This document shows, piece after piece, positions 18,601-26,980 of a stretch of DNA of 64,000 nt. Position numbers and translations under genes: made by a program. The stretch's first letter is position 1, and each line of letters opens with the position of its first letter. The DNA lies in contig NZ_SMSI01000001.1 of assembly GCF_004354915.1 (NCBI RefSeq), positions 1 through 64,000 of the forward strand, read 5' to 3'. The notes under the pieces were generated by a model. That model made no database searches, was not told the origin of the DNA, and was given only the letters and a program-made list of their open reading frames with translations. This DNA is from Pseudohoeflea suaedae (GTDB lineage Bacteria > Pseudomonadota > Alphaproteobacteria > Rhizobiales > Rhizobiaceae).

Positions 18601-18687
18601 TCTAACGGGGTGCCCGGCGTCAGCCGGGCTGAGAGGCGCAGCCAACCCGAAGAACCTGATCCGGTTAGCACCGGCGGAGGGATTAGA
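18601..18687 (+). ncRNA. TPP riboswitch (thi-box) upstream of thiB
   Basis: The element has GGGGTGCC, CTGAGAGG, ACCCGAAGAACCTGATC and GGTTAGCACCGGCGGAGGGA in order, the full TPP aptamer core. The closing P1 stem pairs TCTAA (18601-18605) with TTAGA (18683-18687). It ends 54 bases before thiB. On binding TPP it should lower expression of the thiamine importer, by blocking translation or causing termination; no obvious U-tract terminator is seen, so translational control is more likely. Confidence 0.95.
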
Positions 18688-18740
18688 AGCCAGCGTCCTG
18701 CGCCTTCTTCCCTTTCACGACGAACCAGAGGAGGCGCGCC

Positions 18741-19760
18741 ATGCGTTTCAGGACATTCTTTGCTTCACTCGCCCTGCCGCTCGCTGCGACAGTTTCGCTG
18801 ACGTCCGTTGCGGCACAGGCCGCCGGCAAGACGCTCACAGTCTACACCTATGAGAGTTTCATTGCCGAATGGGGACCCGGCCCGCTCGTCAAGGAAGCCT
18901 TCGAGAAGGAATGCGACTGCACATTGAACTGGGTCGGCGTCGAGGACGGCGTTGCGCTCCTGAACCGCGTAAAGCTCGAAGGCGACAGTGCCGAAGCCGG
19001 TGTCGTGCTCGGGCTCGACACCAACCTCGTCGCAGAAGCCAAGGCCACCGGCCTTTTCGAGCCGCACGACATCGACACCGCTGCCGTCGACGTGCCCGGC
19101 GGTTTTTCCGACGACACCTTCGTCCCCTTCGATTACGGCTATTTCGCCGTGGTCTACGACACGCAGACGATCGACACACCGCCCGCAAGCCTCAAGGAAC
19201 TGGTCGAGGGCGATCCGGCGCAGAAGATCGTTATCGAGGATCCCCGGACATCGACACCGGGTCTCGGTCTGCTTCTCTGGATGAAGACGGTCTATGGCGA
19301 TGGCGCCGCCGATGCCTGGGAAAAGCTCAATGACCGCATTTTGACGGTCACCCCCGGATGGTCGGAAGCCTATGGCCTCTTCACCAATGGCGAGGCACCG
19401 ATGGTGCTCTCCTACACGACCTCGCCGGCCTACCACATGGTGGCCGAGGACAGCGACCGCTATCAGGCGGCCTCCTTCTCCGAAGGTCACTACATGCAGA
19501 TCGAGGTTGCCGGCATCCTCAAGACCGCACCGGAAAAAGACCTTGCCCGCGAGTTCATGGCCTTCATGACCAGCCCTGCATTCCAGGACGCGATCCCAAC
19601 GCATAACTGGATGCTTCCGGCCGCAGCGATCGACATGGAACTGCCCGAAGCCTTCGACAAGCTCGTCGTCCCTGAAACCAGCCTTCTTTTCCCGCCGGAA
19701 GACGTGGCCGACAACCGCAAGGCATGGATCGACGAGTGGATCGCGGCGATGAGCCGCTGA
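18741..19760 (+). CDS. thiB: Thiamine ABC transporter substrate-binding protein
   Basis: A 339-residue periplasmic protein that captures thiamine or its phosphates. A signal peptide ([20 protein letters not shown]) ends at AQA near residue 27. The mature start [11 protein letters not shown] and the motif [13 protein letters not shown] are characteristic of ThiB. It follows the TPP riboswitch and is the first gene of thiBPQ. A GAGGAGG ribosome-binding site lies about 8 bases before the ATG. It delivers substrate to ThiP. Confidence 0.94.
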   Translation: MRFRTFFASLALPLAATVSLTSVAAQAAGKTLTVYTYESFIAEWGPGPLVKEAFEKECDCTLNWVGVEDGVALLNRVKLEGDSAEAGVVLGLDTNLVAEAKATGLFEPHDIDTAAVDVPGGFSDDTFVPFDYGYFAVVYDTQTIDTPPASLKELVEGDPAQKIVIEDPRTSTPGLGLLLWMKTVYGDGAADAWEKLNDRILTVTPGWSEAYGLFTNGEAPMVLSYTTSPAYHMVAEDSDRYQAASFSEGHYMQIEVAGILKTAPEKDLAREFMAFMTSPAFQDAIPTHNWMLPAAAIDMELPEAFDKLVVPETSLLFPPEDVADNRKAWIDEWIAAMSR

Positions 19761-19770
19761 CCGGTCCTTC

Positions 19771-21402
19771 ATGACCACAGCCCATCTCACCCGCGCGGAA
19801 GCCCGCGCCGCCGGTTTCGGCGGCGTGGCGGCAATCGCATTGGTGGGACTTGGCATAGCCGTTCCGGTGGCGGCGCTTCTGGTTCTCGGCGCCGATACCC
19901 CGCCGGATTTCAGCGTGGACGCCTATCTCTGGCGGATTACCCGCTTCACGCTCTGGCAAGCGGCTCTTTCGACTGCGCTGTCGATCCTGTTCGCCATTCC
20001 GCTGGCCCGCGCACTGGCCCGCCGCCCCCGCTTCCCCGGGCGCATATGGATCCTGAGGCTCTTTGCCGTCCCGCTCGGCCTGCCGCCTCTGGTAGCCGCC
20101 CTCGGACTTCTTTCGGTCTGGGGAAACAACGGCTTCATCAACCGCATGCTCGGCGAGATCTTCGGCACCGCGCCGCTTTCCATCTACGGGCTTTCGGGCA
20201 TCCTCATTGCCCATGTGTTCTTCAACCTTCCGCTTGCCGCCAGGCTCATGCTGATGGGGCTCGAGCGCCAGCCGCAGGAATACTGGAAGAACGCCGCCAT
20301 TCTCGGCATGGGCGGCTGGACCGTCTTCCGGCTGATCGAATGGCCGGCGGTGGCGCGTCCCGCAGCCGGAGCGGCCGGCCTCGTCTTCATGCTGTGCGTG
20401 ACGTCGTTCACACTGGTGCTGATCCTCGGCGGCGGCCCCGGCGCGACCACGCTCGAGGTCGCGATCTTCCAGGCCTTGCGCTTCGACTTCGACCCGCCCC
20501 GCGCCATCTGGCTCGCCGTCATCCAGATCGTGCTGACCTCGCTCGCCCTTCTGCTGCTGCGGCTGATCGGCGGCGAGGACGAACGCTCGCAGCTTCTCGC
20601 AATTGGCAATGATCGCCTCGATGCGACCGGCAGGCTCGGCAAATCCCTCGATATCGTCCTGATCGCGGCGGGCGCGGCTTTCGTCTTCGCGCCCATGGCC
20701 GCCACGCTCGTGTCCGGCCTGTCGGCGGATTTCTCCCGCCTGATCTTCCGCCCGGCGCTCTGGCAGGCGATTGCGACCAGCCTCGGCATCGCGGCCTCCG
20801 CGGCCGTTCTGTCGATCCTCGTCGCGCTGTTGCTGATCCGCGCCCGCTTTGCAGCCCCCGATCGTCCGACGGCAGGCAAGCTTGCGGTCGACACTCTTGC
20901 AGGCGCCACCGGCTCGCTGGTGCTTCTCGTCCCGCCAGTGGTGATGGGGGCCGGCTGGTTTCTTCTCCTGCGCGGCGGACGCTCCTCGATGCTGGCGCCG
21001 CTCGCCATCATTGTCACGATCAACGCCATGATGGCGCTGCCCTTCGTCATGCGCGTGCTGGAGACCGCCTATCGCGCTGTCCTCAACCGCAACGGCAGGC
21101 TGGCGCTCTCGCTCGGCGTCACCGGCTGGAACCGGATCCGCCGCGTCGACCTGCCCGCACTTGCAAGGCCTTTGCGCGCCGCCCTGGCCTTCGCCATGGC
21201 CCTCTCGCTCGGCGATCTCGGGGCCATCGCGCTCTTCGGCAACGAAGACCTCGCCACCCTGCCCTGGCTATTATACCAGTCGATGGGCAGCTACCGGACG
21301 ACCGATGCCGCCGGTCTCGCCCTCATTCTCGGAGTTCTTTGCGTGACCCTGATGATCATTGCCGACCGGTCGCCTGCCGAAACCCGCGAGAACCGCCGAT
21401 GA
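19771..21402 (+). CDS. thiP: Thiamine ABC transporter permease
   Basis: A 543-residue inner-membrane protein made of two fused BPD_transp_1 permease modules, each with about six helices, as is usual for ThiP. EAA-type cytoplasmic loops are seen in both halves (near PQEYWKNAAILGMGGW and ALSLGVTGWNRIRR). It starts 10 bases after thiB and overlaps the thiQ start as ATGA. With ThiB and ThiQ it imports thiamine or TPP; the neighbouring pyrophosphokinase suggests that free thiamine is a major substrate. Confidence 0.93.
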   Translation: MTTAHLTRAEARAAGFGGVAAIALVGLGIAVPVAALLVLGADTPPDFSVDAYLWRITRFTLWQAALSTALSILFAIPLARALARRPRFPGRIWILRLFAVPLGLPPLVAALGLLSVWGNNGFINRMLGEIFGTAPLSIYGLSGILIAHVFFNLPLAARLMLMGLERQPQEYWKNAAILGMGGWTVFRLIEWPAVARPAAGAAGLVFMLCVTSFTLVLILGGGPGATTLEVAIFQALRFDFDPPRAIWLAVIQIVLTSLALLLLRLIGGEDERSQLLAIGNDRLDATGRLGKSLDIVLIAAGAAFVFAPMAATLVSGLSADFSRLIFRPALWQAIATSLGIAASAAVLSILVALLLIRARFAAPDRPTAGKLAVDTLAGATGSLVLLVPPVVMGAGWFLLLRGGRSSMLAPLAIIVTINAMMALPFVMRVLETAYRAVLNRNGRLALSLGVTGWNRIRRVDLPALARPLRAALAFAMALSLGDLGAIALFGNEDLATLPWLLYQSMGSYRTTDAAGLALILGVLCVTLMIIADRSPAETRENRR

Positions 21403-22118
21403 AGCCGGCCATCGACATGCGCAAGGTCGAGCGAAAGCTCGGCGACAGGCAGATGGCCTTCGATTTTTCACGCCCGCGCGGTTCGATCACCGCGATCCTC
21501 GGCCCATCCGGATCCGGCAAATCGACACTGCTGAACCTGATCGCAGGCTTCCTGGCGCCCGACCGCGGGCAAGTGCTCATCGACGGAACCGATGTCAGCC
21601 ATCTGCCACCCGGCGAACGCGGCGTCTCGATGGTCTTTCAGGACAACAACCTCTTCGCCCATCTCGATATAGCCACGAATATCGGCCTCGGTCTCGATCC
21701 GGCCCTGAAGCTCGACGGCACGCAGAAGGATCGCGTCGCGGCTTCGCTCGAAAGGGTGGGGCTCGCGGGCTACGAGAAACGTCTTCCGGGCACCCTGTCG
21801 GGCGGCGAACGCCAGCGGGTCGCCCTGGCGCGCGCCTTCGCCCGCGCCCGCCCCGTGCTGCTGCTCGACGAACCCTTTGACGGGCTTGGACCCGGCCTCG
21901 CCGCGGACATGATCTCCCTGATGCTGGAAATTCGCGCCGATGTCGATGCCACCGTTATGATGGTGACCCACGATCCGCGCGAGGCCGAGAGCGCTGCCGA
22001 CCAAGTGCTTTTCATCGACCAGGGAAGGATAGCCGCCGACGGCCCCATGAGCGGCTTCTTCGAGCGCTCCGACCTGCCTGCGCTCAGCGCCTATCTGCGT
22101 GGACGACCCGAGGCTTAG
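21399..22118 (+). CDS. thiQ: Thiamine ABC transporter ATP-binding protein
   Basis: A 239-residue ABC ATPase, short for the family because it lacks a C-terminal regulatory domain, as ThiQ does. It shows Walker A GPSGSGKST, Q-loop FQDNNLFAHL, signature LSGGERQR and Walker B VLLLDEP. The start at 21399 was chosen because it overlaps the thiP stop by 4 bases. It is the last gene of thiBPQ. No clear terminator follows; the next 250 bases are non-coding. Confidence 0.93.
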   Translation: MKPAIDMRKVERKLGDRQMAFDFSRPRGSITAILGPSGSGKSTLLNLIAGFLAPDRGQVLIDGTDVSHLPPGERGVSMVFQDNNLFAHLDIATNIGLGLDPALKLDGTQKDRVAASLERVGLAGYEKRLPGTLSGGERQRVALARAFARARPVLLLDEPFDGLGPGLAADMISLMLEIRADVDATVMMVTHDPREAESAADQVLFIDQGRIAADGPMSGFFERSDLPALSAYLRGRPEA

Positions 22119-22372
22119 TCCCCGATGCACCGCCATATTTTGGACGCGCTGAGCTGGCAATTGATAGCTGGCACACGCCGATGAATCAGGTTAATCAATG
22201 CAACCAATGCCCTGCGCGGCGGTTGACGGTCCACGACCACGGACCGGATCGACGTCCAAGCAGGCCCCCTCACCAGCCGGAAGCCATCCGGCTGAACGCG
22301 AATTCGGAGTGTATGCCGAAGATTTTCCATCAGGACAGAGCTTTGACCCGGAGTGCCGCTGCGCAGGACCGG

Positions 22373-23869
22373 ATGCATTCGCTTGCTTCGACGGCATCCT
22401 CACGCCTCCGACTGCCGCGGAAGGCGTTCCCGGTCCTCACTGCGCTCCTGCTTGCGGGTTGCCAGACACTCGGTGTCGACGTCTACAATCCCGACGTCAG
22501 GCCCTCCGCCCAGCCGCAGACGGCGGAAAACGCCGCCAGTTCAGACCCGCGCAGCCGCATCGGTGCCACAGAGCATCCGCGGATCGTCGCGAGCTATGGC
22601 GGCGAGTACCGCGATCAGCGCACGGAGAAACTGCTCGCCCGCATCATCGGCAAGCTGACACTGGTGTCGGAAAACCCGAAACAGTCCTATCGCGTCACGG
22701 TTCTCAATTCGCCTGCCGTCAACGCCTTCGCGCTGCCCGGCGGTTATGTCTATGTGACGCGCGGACTTCTCGCGCTTGCCAATGACGCCTCGGAAGTCGC
22801 CGCGGTCATCGCCCACGAGATGGGCCACGTCACCGCCAATCACGGTATCGAACGCCGTCAGCGCGAACGCGAGGCAGCCCTTGCCGAACGTATGGCGGAG
22901 ACCTCCATTTCCGGTGGCCTTGCCGCCAAGCAGGAAGTGGCCCAGAGCAAGCTGAAGCTCGCGGCATTCTCGCGAAACCAGGAACTGGAAGCCGATGCCA
23001 TCGGCATCCGCATGCTCGGCGAAGCGGGTTATGATCCCTATGCTGCGTCCCGTTTCCTGGAATCGATGGAAGCCTACGGCCGCTATACCTCGGTGGACCC
23101 CGATTCCGACCAGAGCCTCGACTTTCTCTCCAGCCATCCGAACGCCCCTCAGCGCGTCGAGCTTGCCAAGCAGCACGCCCGCGCATTCGGCGCCGACGGC
23201 TCGGTGGATCCCGGTCGCGATTTCTATCTCGAGGGCATCGATGGCCTTCTGTATGGCGACAGCCCGCAGGAAGGCTATGTGCGGGGCGATACATTCCTGC
23301 ATCCCACGCTCGGCATTAGCTTCGAGGTGCCTGAAAGTTTCCGCATCGACAACAAGGCCGACGCCGTCATGGCAACCGGCCCGAACGACCTCGCCGTCCG
23401 TTTCGACGGCGTGAGCGAGAACTCGCGGCGGTCGCTGTCGGATTACATGGCGAGCGGCTGGGTGACGGGCCTCATTCCGGGCTCGATCCGCGAAACCCGG
23501 ATTGCGGGCTTCCCGGCAGCGATCGCGCGCGCGCGCGCCGACCGCTGGGATTTCGATGTAACCGTGATCAAGGTCGATGACCGCATCTATCGCTTCCTCA
23601 CCGCGGCACCGCTCGATTCACCGGATCTCGAGCCGACGGCGCAGAAGCTCCGCTCCTCCTTCCGCAAGCTGTCGGCCGGCGAAGCCCGCGCCCTGCAGCC
23701 TCTGCGCATCCGCGTGGTCGCGGCCAAGCCGGAGGATTCCATCACGACGCTGTCCGGCAGGATGCGCGGCACCGACCGCAAGGTCGACCTCTTCAAGCTG
23801 CTCAACTCGATCGGCCCTGGGGATTCCGTCATTACCGGCAATCGCTACAAGATCGTCACCGATCAGTAG
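22373..23869 (+). CDS. M48-family zinc metalloprotease, predicted lipoprotein
   Basis: A 498-residue protein with a lipoprotein signal ending in the lipobox LLAGC (lipidation at C30), so it would sit in the periplasm attached to a membrane. The zinc site HEMGH is at 148-152 within VIAHEMGHVTANH, and the third ligand is expected in NQELEADAIG. It resembles BepA/LoiP-type proteases that maintain the outer membrane. The C-terminal 200 residues are an extra domain seen in rhizobial homologues. The start is uncertain: 22373 puts the lipobox at the usual distance, while an in-frame ATG at 22313 with GGAG close by would give 20 more residues. Convergent with rpoH. Confidence 0.85.
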   Translation: MHSLASTASSRLRLPRKAFPVLTALLLAGCQTLGVDVYNPDVRPSAQPQTAENAASSDPRSRIGATEHPRIVASYGGEYRDQRTEKLLARIIGKLTLVSENPKQSYRVTVLNSPAVNAFALPGGYVYVTRGLLALANDASEVAAVIAHEMGHVTANHGIERRQREREAALAERMAETSISGGLAAKQEVAQSKLKLAAFSRNQELEADAIGIRMLGEAGYDPYAASRFLESMEAYGRYTSVDPDSDQSLDFLSSHPNAPQRVELAKQHARAFGADGSVDPGRDFYLEGIDGLLYGDSPQEGYVRGDTFLHPTLGISFEVPESFRIDNKADAVMATGPNDLAVRFDGVSENSRRSLSDYMASGWVTGLIPGSIRETRIAGFPAAIARARADRWDFDVTVIKVDDRIYRFLTAAPLDSPDLEPTAQKLRSSFRKLSAGEARALQPLRIRVVAAKPEDSITTLSGRMRGTDRKVDLFKLLNSIGPGDSVITGNRYKIVTDQ

Positions 23870-23904
23870 GCCGAAGGCCCGATACGCGCGAGTTCCGGAA
23901 CGAA

Positions 23905-23928
23905 AAACGGCGCCTCAGGGCGCCGTTT
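23905..23928. terminator. Bidirectional terminator between the M48 protease gene and rpoH
   Basis: A perfect 10-bp stem (AAACGGCGCC, 23905-23914, with 23919-23928) with a TCAG loop lies between two convergent genes. It has A-rich and T-rich flanks on the two sides, so it can end transcription from both directions. Confidence 0.85.
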
Positions 23929-23950
23929 CTACTTCCGCATGGCGTAAAAG

Positions 23951-24814
23951 TCAGAGCGTCGCGATTTCCGGCGTTTCACGTTCCAGCGCCGTTTTCAGCT
24001 TTTCAAGCGCCCGGTTTTCGATCTGGCGCACCCGCTCCTTGGAAATACCCAGCGACTGCCCGAGGGATTCGAGCGTTGCGCTGTCTTCCGACAAACGCCG
24101 TTCGTTGATGATCCTCAGTTCGCGCGGATTGAGCGCCTTGAGCGCATCGCCGAGCCACACGTTTCGGCGCTCCTCGTCGATCATGGTGGACACCTGCTCG
24201 TCGGGCAGCGGCTCCTCGCTTTCGAGAAACTCCACGCGATCGGCTGACGAACCGTCCTCGGTGCCGCCGACGGGAGCGTTCAGCGATGTATCGGAGCCCG
24301 AGAGCCGCGCATCCATGATAGCGACGTCCTTTGCATGAACGCCGAGGGCGTCCGCAATTTTCGAATGAAGCGCGCTGTCGGTGAGATTGTCCTGTCCCTG
24401 GGAGAGCCGCGCGCGCAGCCGGCGCAGGTTGAAGAACAGCGCCTTCTGTGCCGAACTGGTGCCGCCGCGGACGATCGACCAGTTGCGGAGAATGAAGTCC
24501 TGGATCGAGGCCCGGATCCACCAGCTGGCATAGGTGGAAAAACGCACGTCGCGTTCCGGATCGAACCTTGCCGCCGCCTCCAGCAGCCCTACATGACCCT
24601 CCTGAATGAGGTCGTTCATCGGAAGCCCGAAGTTCTTGAACTTGGCGGCCATCGAGATGACGAGACGCATATGGGCCATTGTGATCTTGTGGAGAGCCAC
24701 CTGATCCTGATCGTCGCGCCAGCGGAGGGCGAGATCGTGTTCCTCGCCGCGCTCCAGATAGGGGGCCGCCATTGCCGCGCGCACCATTTGCCGATCTGCT
24801 GACACCAAATTCAT
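23951..24814 (-). CDS. rpoH: RNA polymerase sigma-32 factor, RpoH2-type
   Basis: A 287-residue heat-shock-type sigma factor. Region 2 contains NDLIQEGHVGLLEAAARFDPE and the promoter-melting STYASWWIRASIQDFILRNWS; the RpoH box follows as QKALFFNLRR. Region 4 ends with SLGISKERVRQIENRALEKL. The N-terminus and region 2 resemble rhizobial RpoH2 more than RpoH1; RpoH2 is tied to photo-oxidative and late stress responses. The start at 24814 has an ideal AGGAG site 7 bases upstream, while the upstream ATG at 24829 overlaps that site. It is the last gene of a same-strand block carD-rpoH but with its own upstream gap. Confidence 0.92.
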   Translation of the reverse strand: MNLVSADRQMVRAAMAAPYLERGEEHDLALRWRDDQDQVALHKITMAHMRLVISMAAKFKNFGLPMNDLIQEGHVGLLEAAARFDPERDVRFSTYASWWIRASIQDFILRNWSIVRGGTSSAQKALFFNLRRLRARLSQGQDNLTDSALHSKIADALGVHAKDVAIMDARLSGSDTSLNAPVGGTEDGSSADRVEFLESEEPLPDEQVSTMIDEERRNVWLGDALKALNPRELRIINERRLSEDSATLESLGQSLGISKERVRQIENRALEKLKTALERETPEIATL

Positions 24815-25165
24815 CTCGTATCTCCTCATTCAGCTGGCGGCGGCGAATGTCTGCCGTCGGAACCGGGATGACCGCGATGAAATTGTTTCGTGAGAGCCCT
24901 TTCGGAGCCCATGAAAAGAACCGGCGGTCGCTCCGGCAATAAGTGCGCAACGCGCAGATGCCGGCTTGGTTCCCAATTTTCCGCAGAATGGAACCGCGGC
25001 GTGCGAAACGACGCGGCAGGACCCACATGCGTGGCCTGAACTCGGGCGGCCTCCGGCGGATAGCGGGATGGTTCGAAACGTGCCTTGCACGTCATCGCGA
25101 AACGAAAAAACCCGGTCGCAAGGACCGGGTTTTCATGAAGCTCGCAGAACGGAGGAAGCCTGAAA
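24815..25165. other. Intergenic region between rpoH and carD
   Basis: About 350 bases with no convincing gene. It holds the carD terminator (25107-25133), the ribosome-binding site of rpoH and presumably the rpoH promoter. The short open frames here have no ribosome-binding site and no recognisable product. Confidence 0.7.
25107..25133 (-). terminator. Rho-independent terminator after carD
   Basis: An 11-bp perfect stem (25107-25117 with 25123-25133) with a 5-base loop is followed on the minus strand by TTTTTT. It lies 33 bases past the carD stop. Confidence 0.9.
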
Positions 25166-25738
25166 TCAGGCAGCTTCTTCCTGCTTGTCGTCACCATCGT
25201 CATTGGCCTTGCCGCGCTTGGGAGCCTTGGCGAGGTGGGTCTCGATGAGACGGATGGATTCGGTTTCCGACATCTTGTTCACGGCCGCGATCTCGCGGGC
25301 CATCCGGTCAAGAGCGGCTTCGTACAGCTGGCGCTCCGAATAGGACTGCTCGGGCTGGTTTTCGGCGCGGAAAAGGTCACGGACCACTTCGGCGATCGAG
25401 ATCAGGTCGCCGGAGTTGATCTTCGCATCGTATTCCTGAGCGCGGCGCGACCACATGGTGCGCTTGATGCGCGCCTTGCCGGTCACGACTTTCAGGGCGC
25501 GATCGACATAATCGGTTTCCGACAGCTTGCGCATGCCGATGGTGGAGGCCTTGGCGACCGGCACCTTCAGACGCATCTTGTCTTTCTCGAAGTCGATGAC
25601 GAAGAGTTCAAGCTTGTGGCCTGCAACTTCCTGCTCTTCGATGGCAACGATCTGGCCGACACCATGAGCGGGATACACAATCGACTCGCCGGTTTTGAAA
25701 CCCTGGCGCTGAGAAGACTTCTTTTGCTGAGTCGTCAT
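25166..25738 (-). CDS. carD: CarD-family transcription regulator
   Basis: A 190-residue protein of the CarD/CdnL family that binds the RNA polymerase beta subunit and stabilises the open promoter complex, affecting rRNA and growth-related promoters. The N-terminal RNAP-interacting domain shows FKTGESIVYPAHGVGQIVAI and the C-terminal helical DNA-contact domain contains RRAQEYDAKINSGDL with the conserved W in MWSRR. A lysine- and acid-rich tail (KRGKANDDGDDKQEEAA) ends the protein. It stands alone between fdxA and rpoH with its own terminator. The gene order is a conserved rhizobial block. Confidence 0.92.
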   Translation of the reverse strand: MTTQQKKSSQRQGFKTGESIVYPAHGVGQIVAIEEQEVAGHKLELFVIDFEKDKMRLKVPVAKASTIGMRKLSETDYVDRALKVVTGKARIKRTMWSRRAQEYDAKINSGDLISIAEVVRDLFRAENQPEQSYSERQLYEAALDRMAREIAAVNKMSETESIRLIETHLAKAPKRGKANDDGDDKQEEAA

Positions 25739-26120
25739 ACGTGGTCAAAACTCCCTGTTATAGGTACCGGAGGCATGCCCGTGGACCTTGGCAAGCTCCG
25801 CGCAGTCGGGGACTGCGGTGCTGCTGACACAACATTCTTTCCAAGGTGAACGGAAATAGGCGATCGACACACGATATGCCGCAAGAGGGCTTGCGACATT
25901 GGCAACCGCTATGAGGACGTTTCCGTGCTTATTGGTTTATTCGCCCGACGGCGCCTTTGAATATGTCAGTGTGCTTTACCTAACATATTTATGCGCAGAA
26001 ATCAATTATTTGCTGCTCCGCCGCATGACGCAGCGGAACATTCGGCAGGAAATGGTTAAATCGCGACCCCGCAAGCCCGGCCAATGAGGGCCTTTGGAAG
26101 ACGCGTGGAAGCCGGACGGC
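25739..26120. other. Intergenic region between carD and fdxA
   Basis: About 380 bases with no convincing gene on either strand. The part from about 25920 to 26060 is clearly richer in A and T than its surroundings, and probably contains the carD promoter and the fdxA mRNA end. A 62-codon frame on the plus strand starts at a TTG without a ribosome-binding site and was not accepted. I see no clear hairpin terminator for fdxA. Confidence 0.6.
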
Positions 26121-26459
26121 TCAGTCGCCCTGGCCCGGCTCAGCGGAGAAATACTTCTCGAGCTTGCCCTCTTCACCATCGAACGTCTTGGCATCTTCCG
26201 GCGCATCGCGCTTGACGGTGATGTTGGGCCACTTGTCGGCATATTCGGTGTTGAGCTGCAGCCATTTGTCGAGGCCCGGCTCGGTATCCGGCTTGATCGC
26301 TTCAGCCGGGCATTCGGGCTCGCAGACGCCGCAGTCGATGCACTCATCCGGGTGGATGACCAGCATGTTCTCACCTTCATAGAAGCAATCGACGGGGCAA
26401 ACCTCGACGCAATCCATGTATTTGCATTTGATGCAATTGTCGGTGACGATGTAAGTCAT
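26121..26459 (-). CDS. fdxA: 7Fe ferredoxin FdxA ([3Fe-4S][4Fe-4S])
   Basis: A 112-residue soluble electron carrier. The cysteine pattern is that of seven-iron ferredoxins: C9, C17 and C21 around [14 protein letters not shown], and C40, C43, C46 and C50 in [13 protein letters not shown] long acidic C-terminal extension follows, typical of FdxA. The start at 26459 gives the universal [10 protein letters not shown]; an upstream in-frame extension is unsupported. A GGGAG site lies about 8 bases before the ATG. It is 198 bases downstream of the S4-domain gene on the same strand. Partner enzymes are not evident here. Confidence 0.93.
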   Translation of the reverse strand: MTYIVTDNCIKCKYMDCVEVCPVDCFYEGENMLVIHPDECIDCGVCEPECPAEAIKPDTEPGLDKWLQLNTEYADKWPNITVKRDAPEDAKTFDGEEGKLEKYFSAEPGQGD

Positions 26460-26657
26460 TTCGGACGGCTCCCGAAGGGAAAGAATGGCTGTTCGCGTGG
26501 TGAGGTAATCCGTTTGTCCGCCATTGGCAATAGGAGACCCGCACCACGGGGATTTCTGCGCCAATGTGCCGCCAACCGTCGGCTCATGCGAGGTAATCTG
26601 CGGCGCATTTCGACGGTTTTTCGAAAAAATCCGCCCCAAAGTCGCCGGATCGCGGCA

Positions 26658-26966
26658 TCAGAATTTTGGCTCCGGCCCCGTATCGATCGGCGGCGGGGAC
26701 ATGTCGTCGTAGAGCGCCTGGGCCTCGCTGGCAGGTCCGCGCCTCTCGCCGCAGCCGGTTACCCGGTAGACGAAAACCCGGCGCGGCATGACGATCGTCA
26801 GCACGTCGCCGGGTTTGACGGTGGCGCTGGCCGTGCGCTTCTTCTCGCCGTTGATGCGGACATGCCCCGAGGTGACGAGGCTGACTGCCAGTCCCCGCGT
26901 TTTGACCACGCGCGCGAAATAGAGCCACTTGTCGATGCGTTGCCGATCCGGCGGGGCAGTCGTCAT
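26658..26966 (-). CDS. S4-domain RNA-binding protein, Hsp15-like
   Basis: A 102-residue protein whose first 60 residues form an S4 RNA-binding domain (RIDKWLYFARVVKTRGLA, then SGHVRINGEK). It resembles heat-shock protein Hsp15, which binds free 50S subunits carrying nascent chains and helps recycle stalled ribosomes. The C-terminal tail is proline-rich. It starts 14 bases after the helicase stop, so the two are one transcription unit. A shared role in RNA metabolism under stress, with rpoH nearby, is reasonable but inferred. Confidence 0.87.
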   Translation of the reverse strand: MTTAPPDRQRIDKWLYFARVVKTRGLAVSLVTSGHVRINGEKKRTASATVKPGDVLTIVMPRRVFVYRVTGCGERRGPASEAQALYDDMSPPPIDTGPEPKF

Positions 26967-26980
26967 CGAAAGGGGGCCGC

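Noticed and set aside
25899-26087. A 62-codon plus-strand frame between carD and fdxA
   Set aside because: TTG start, no ribosome-binding site, and the sequence looks like AT-rich regulatory DNA.
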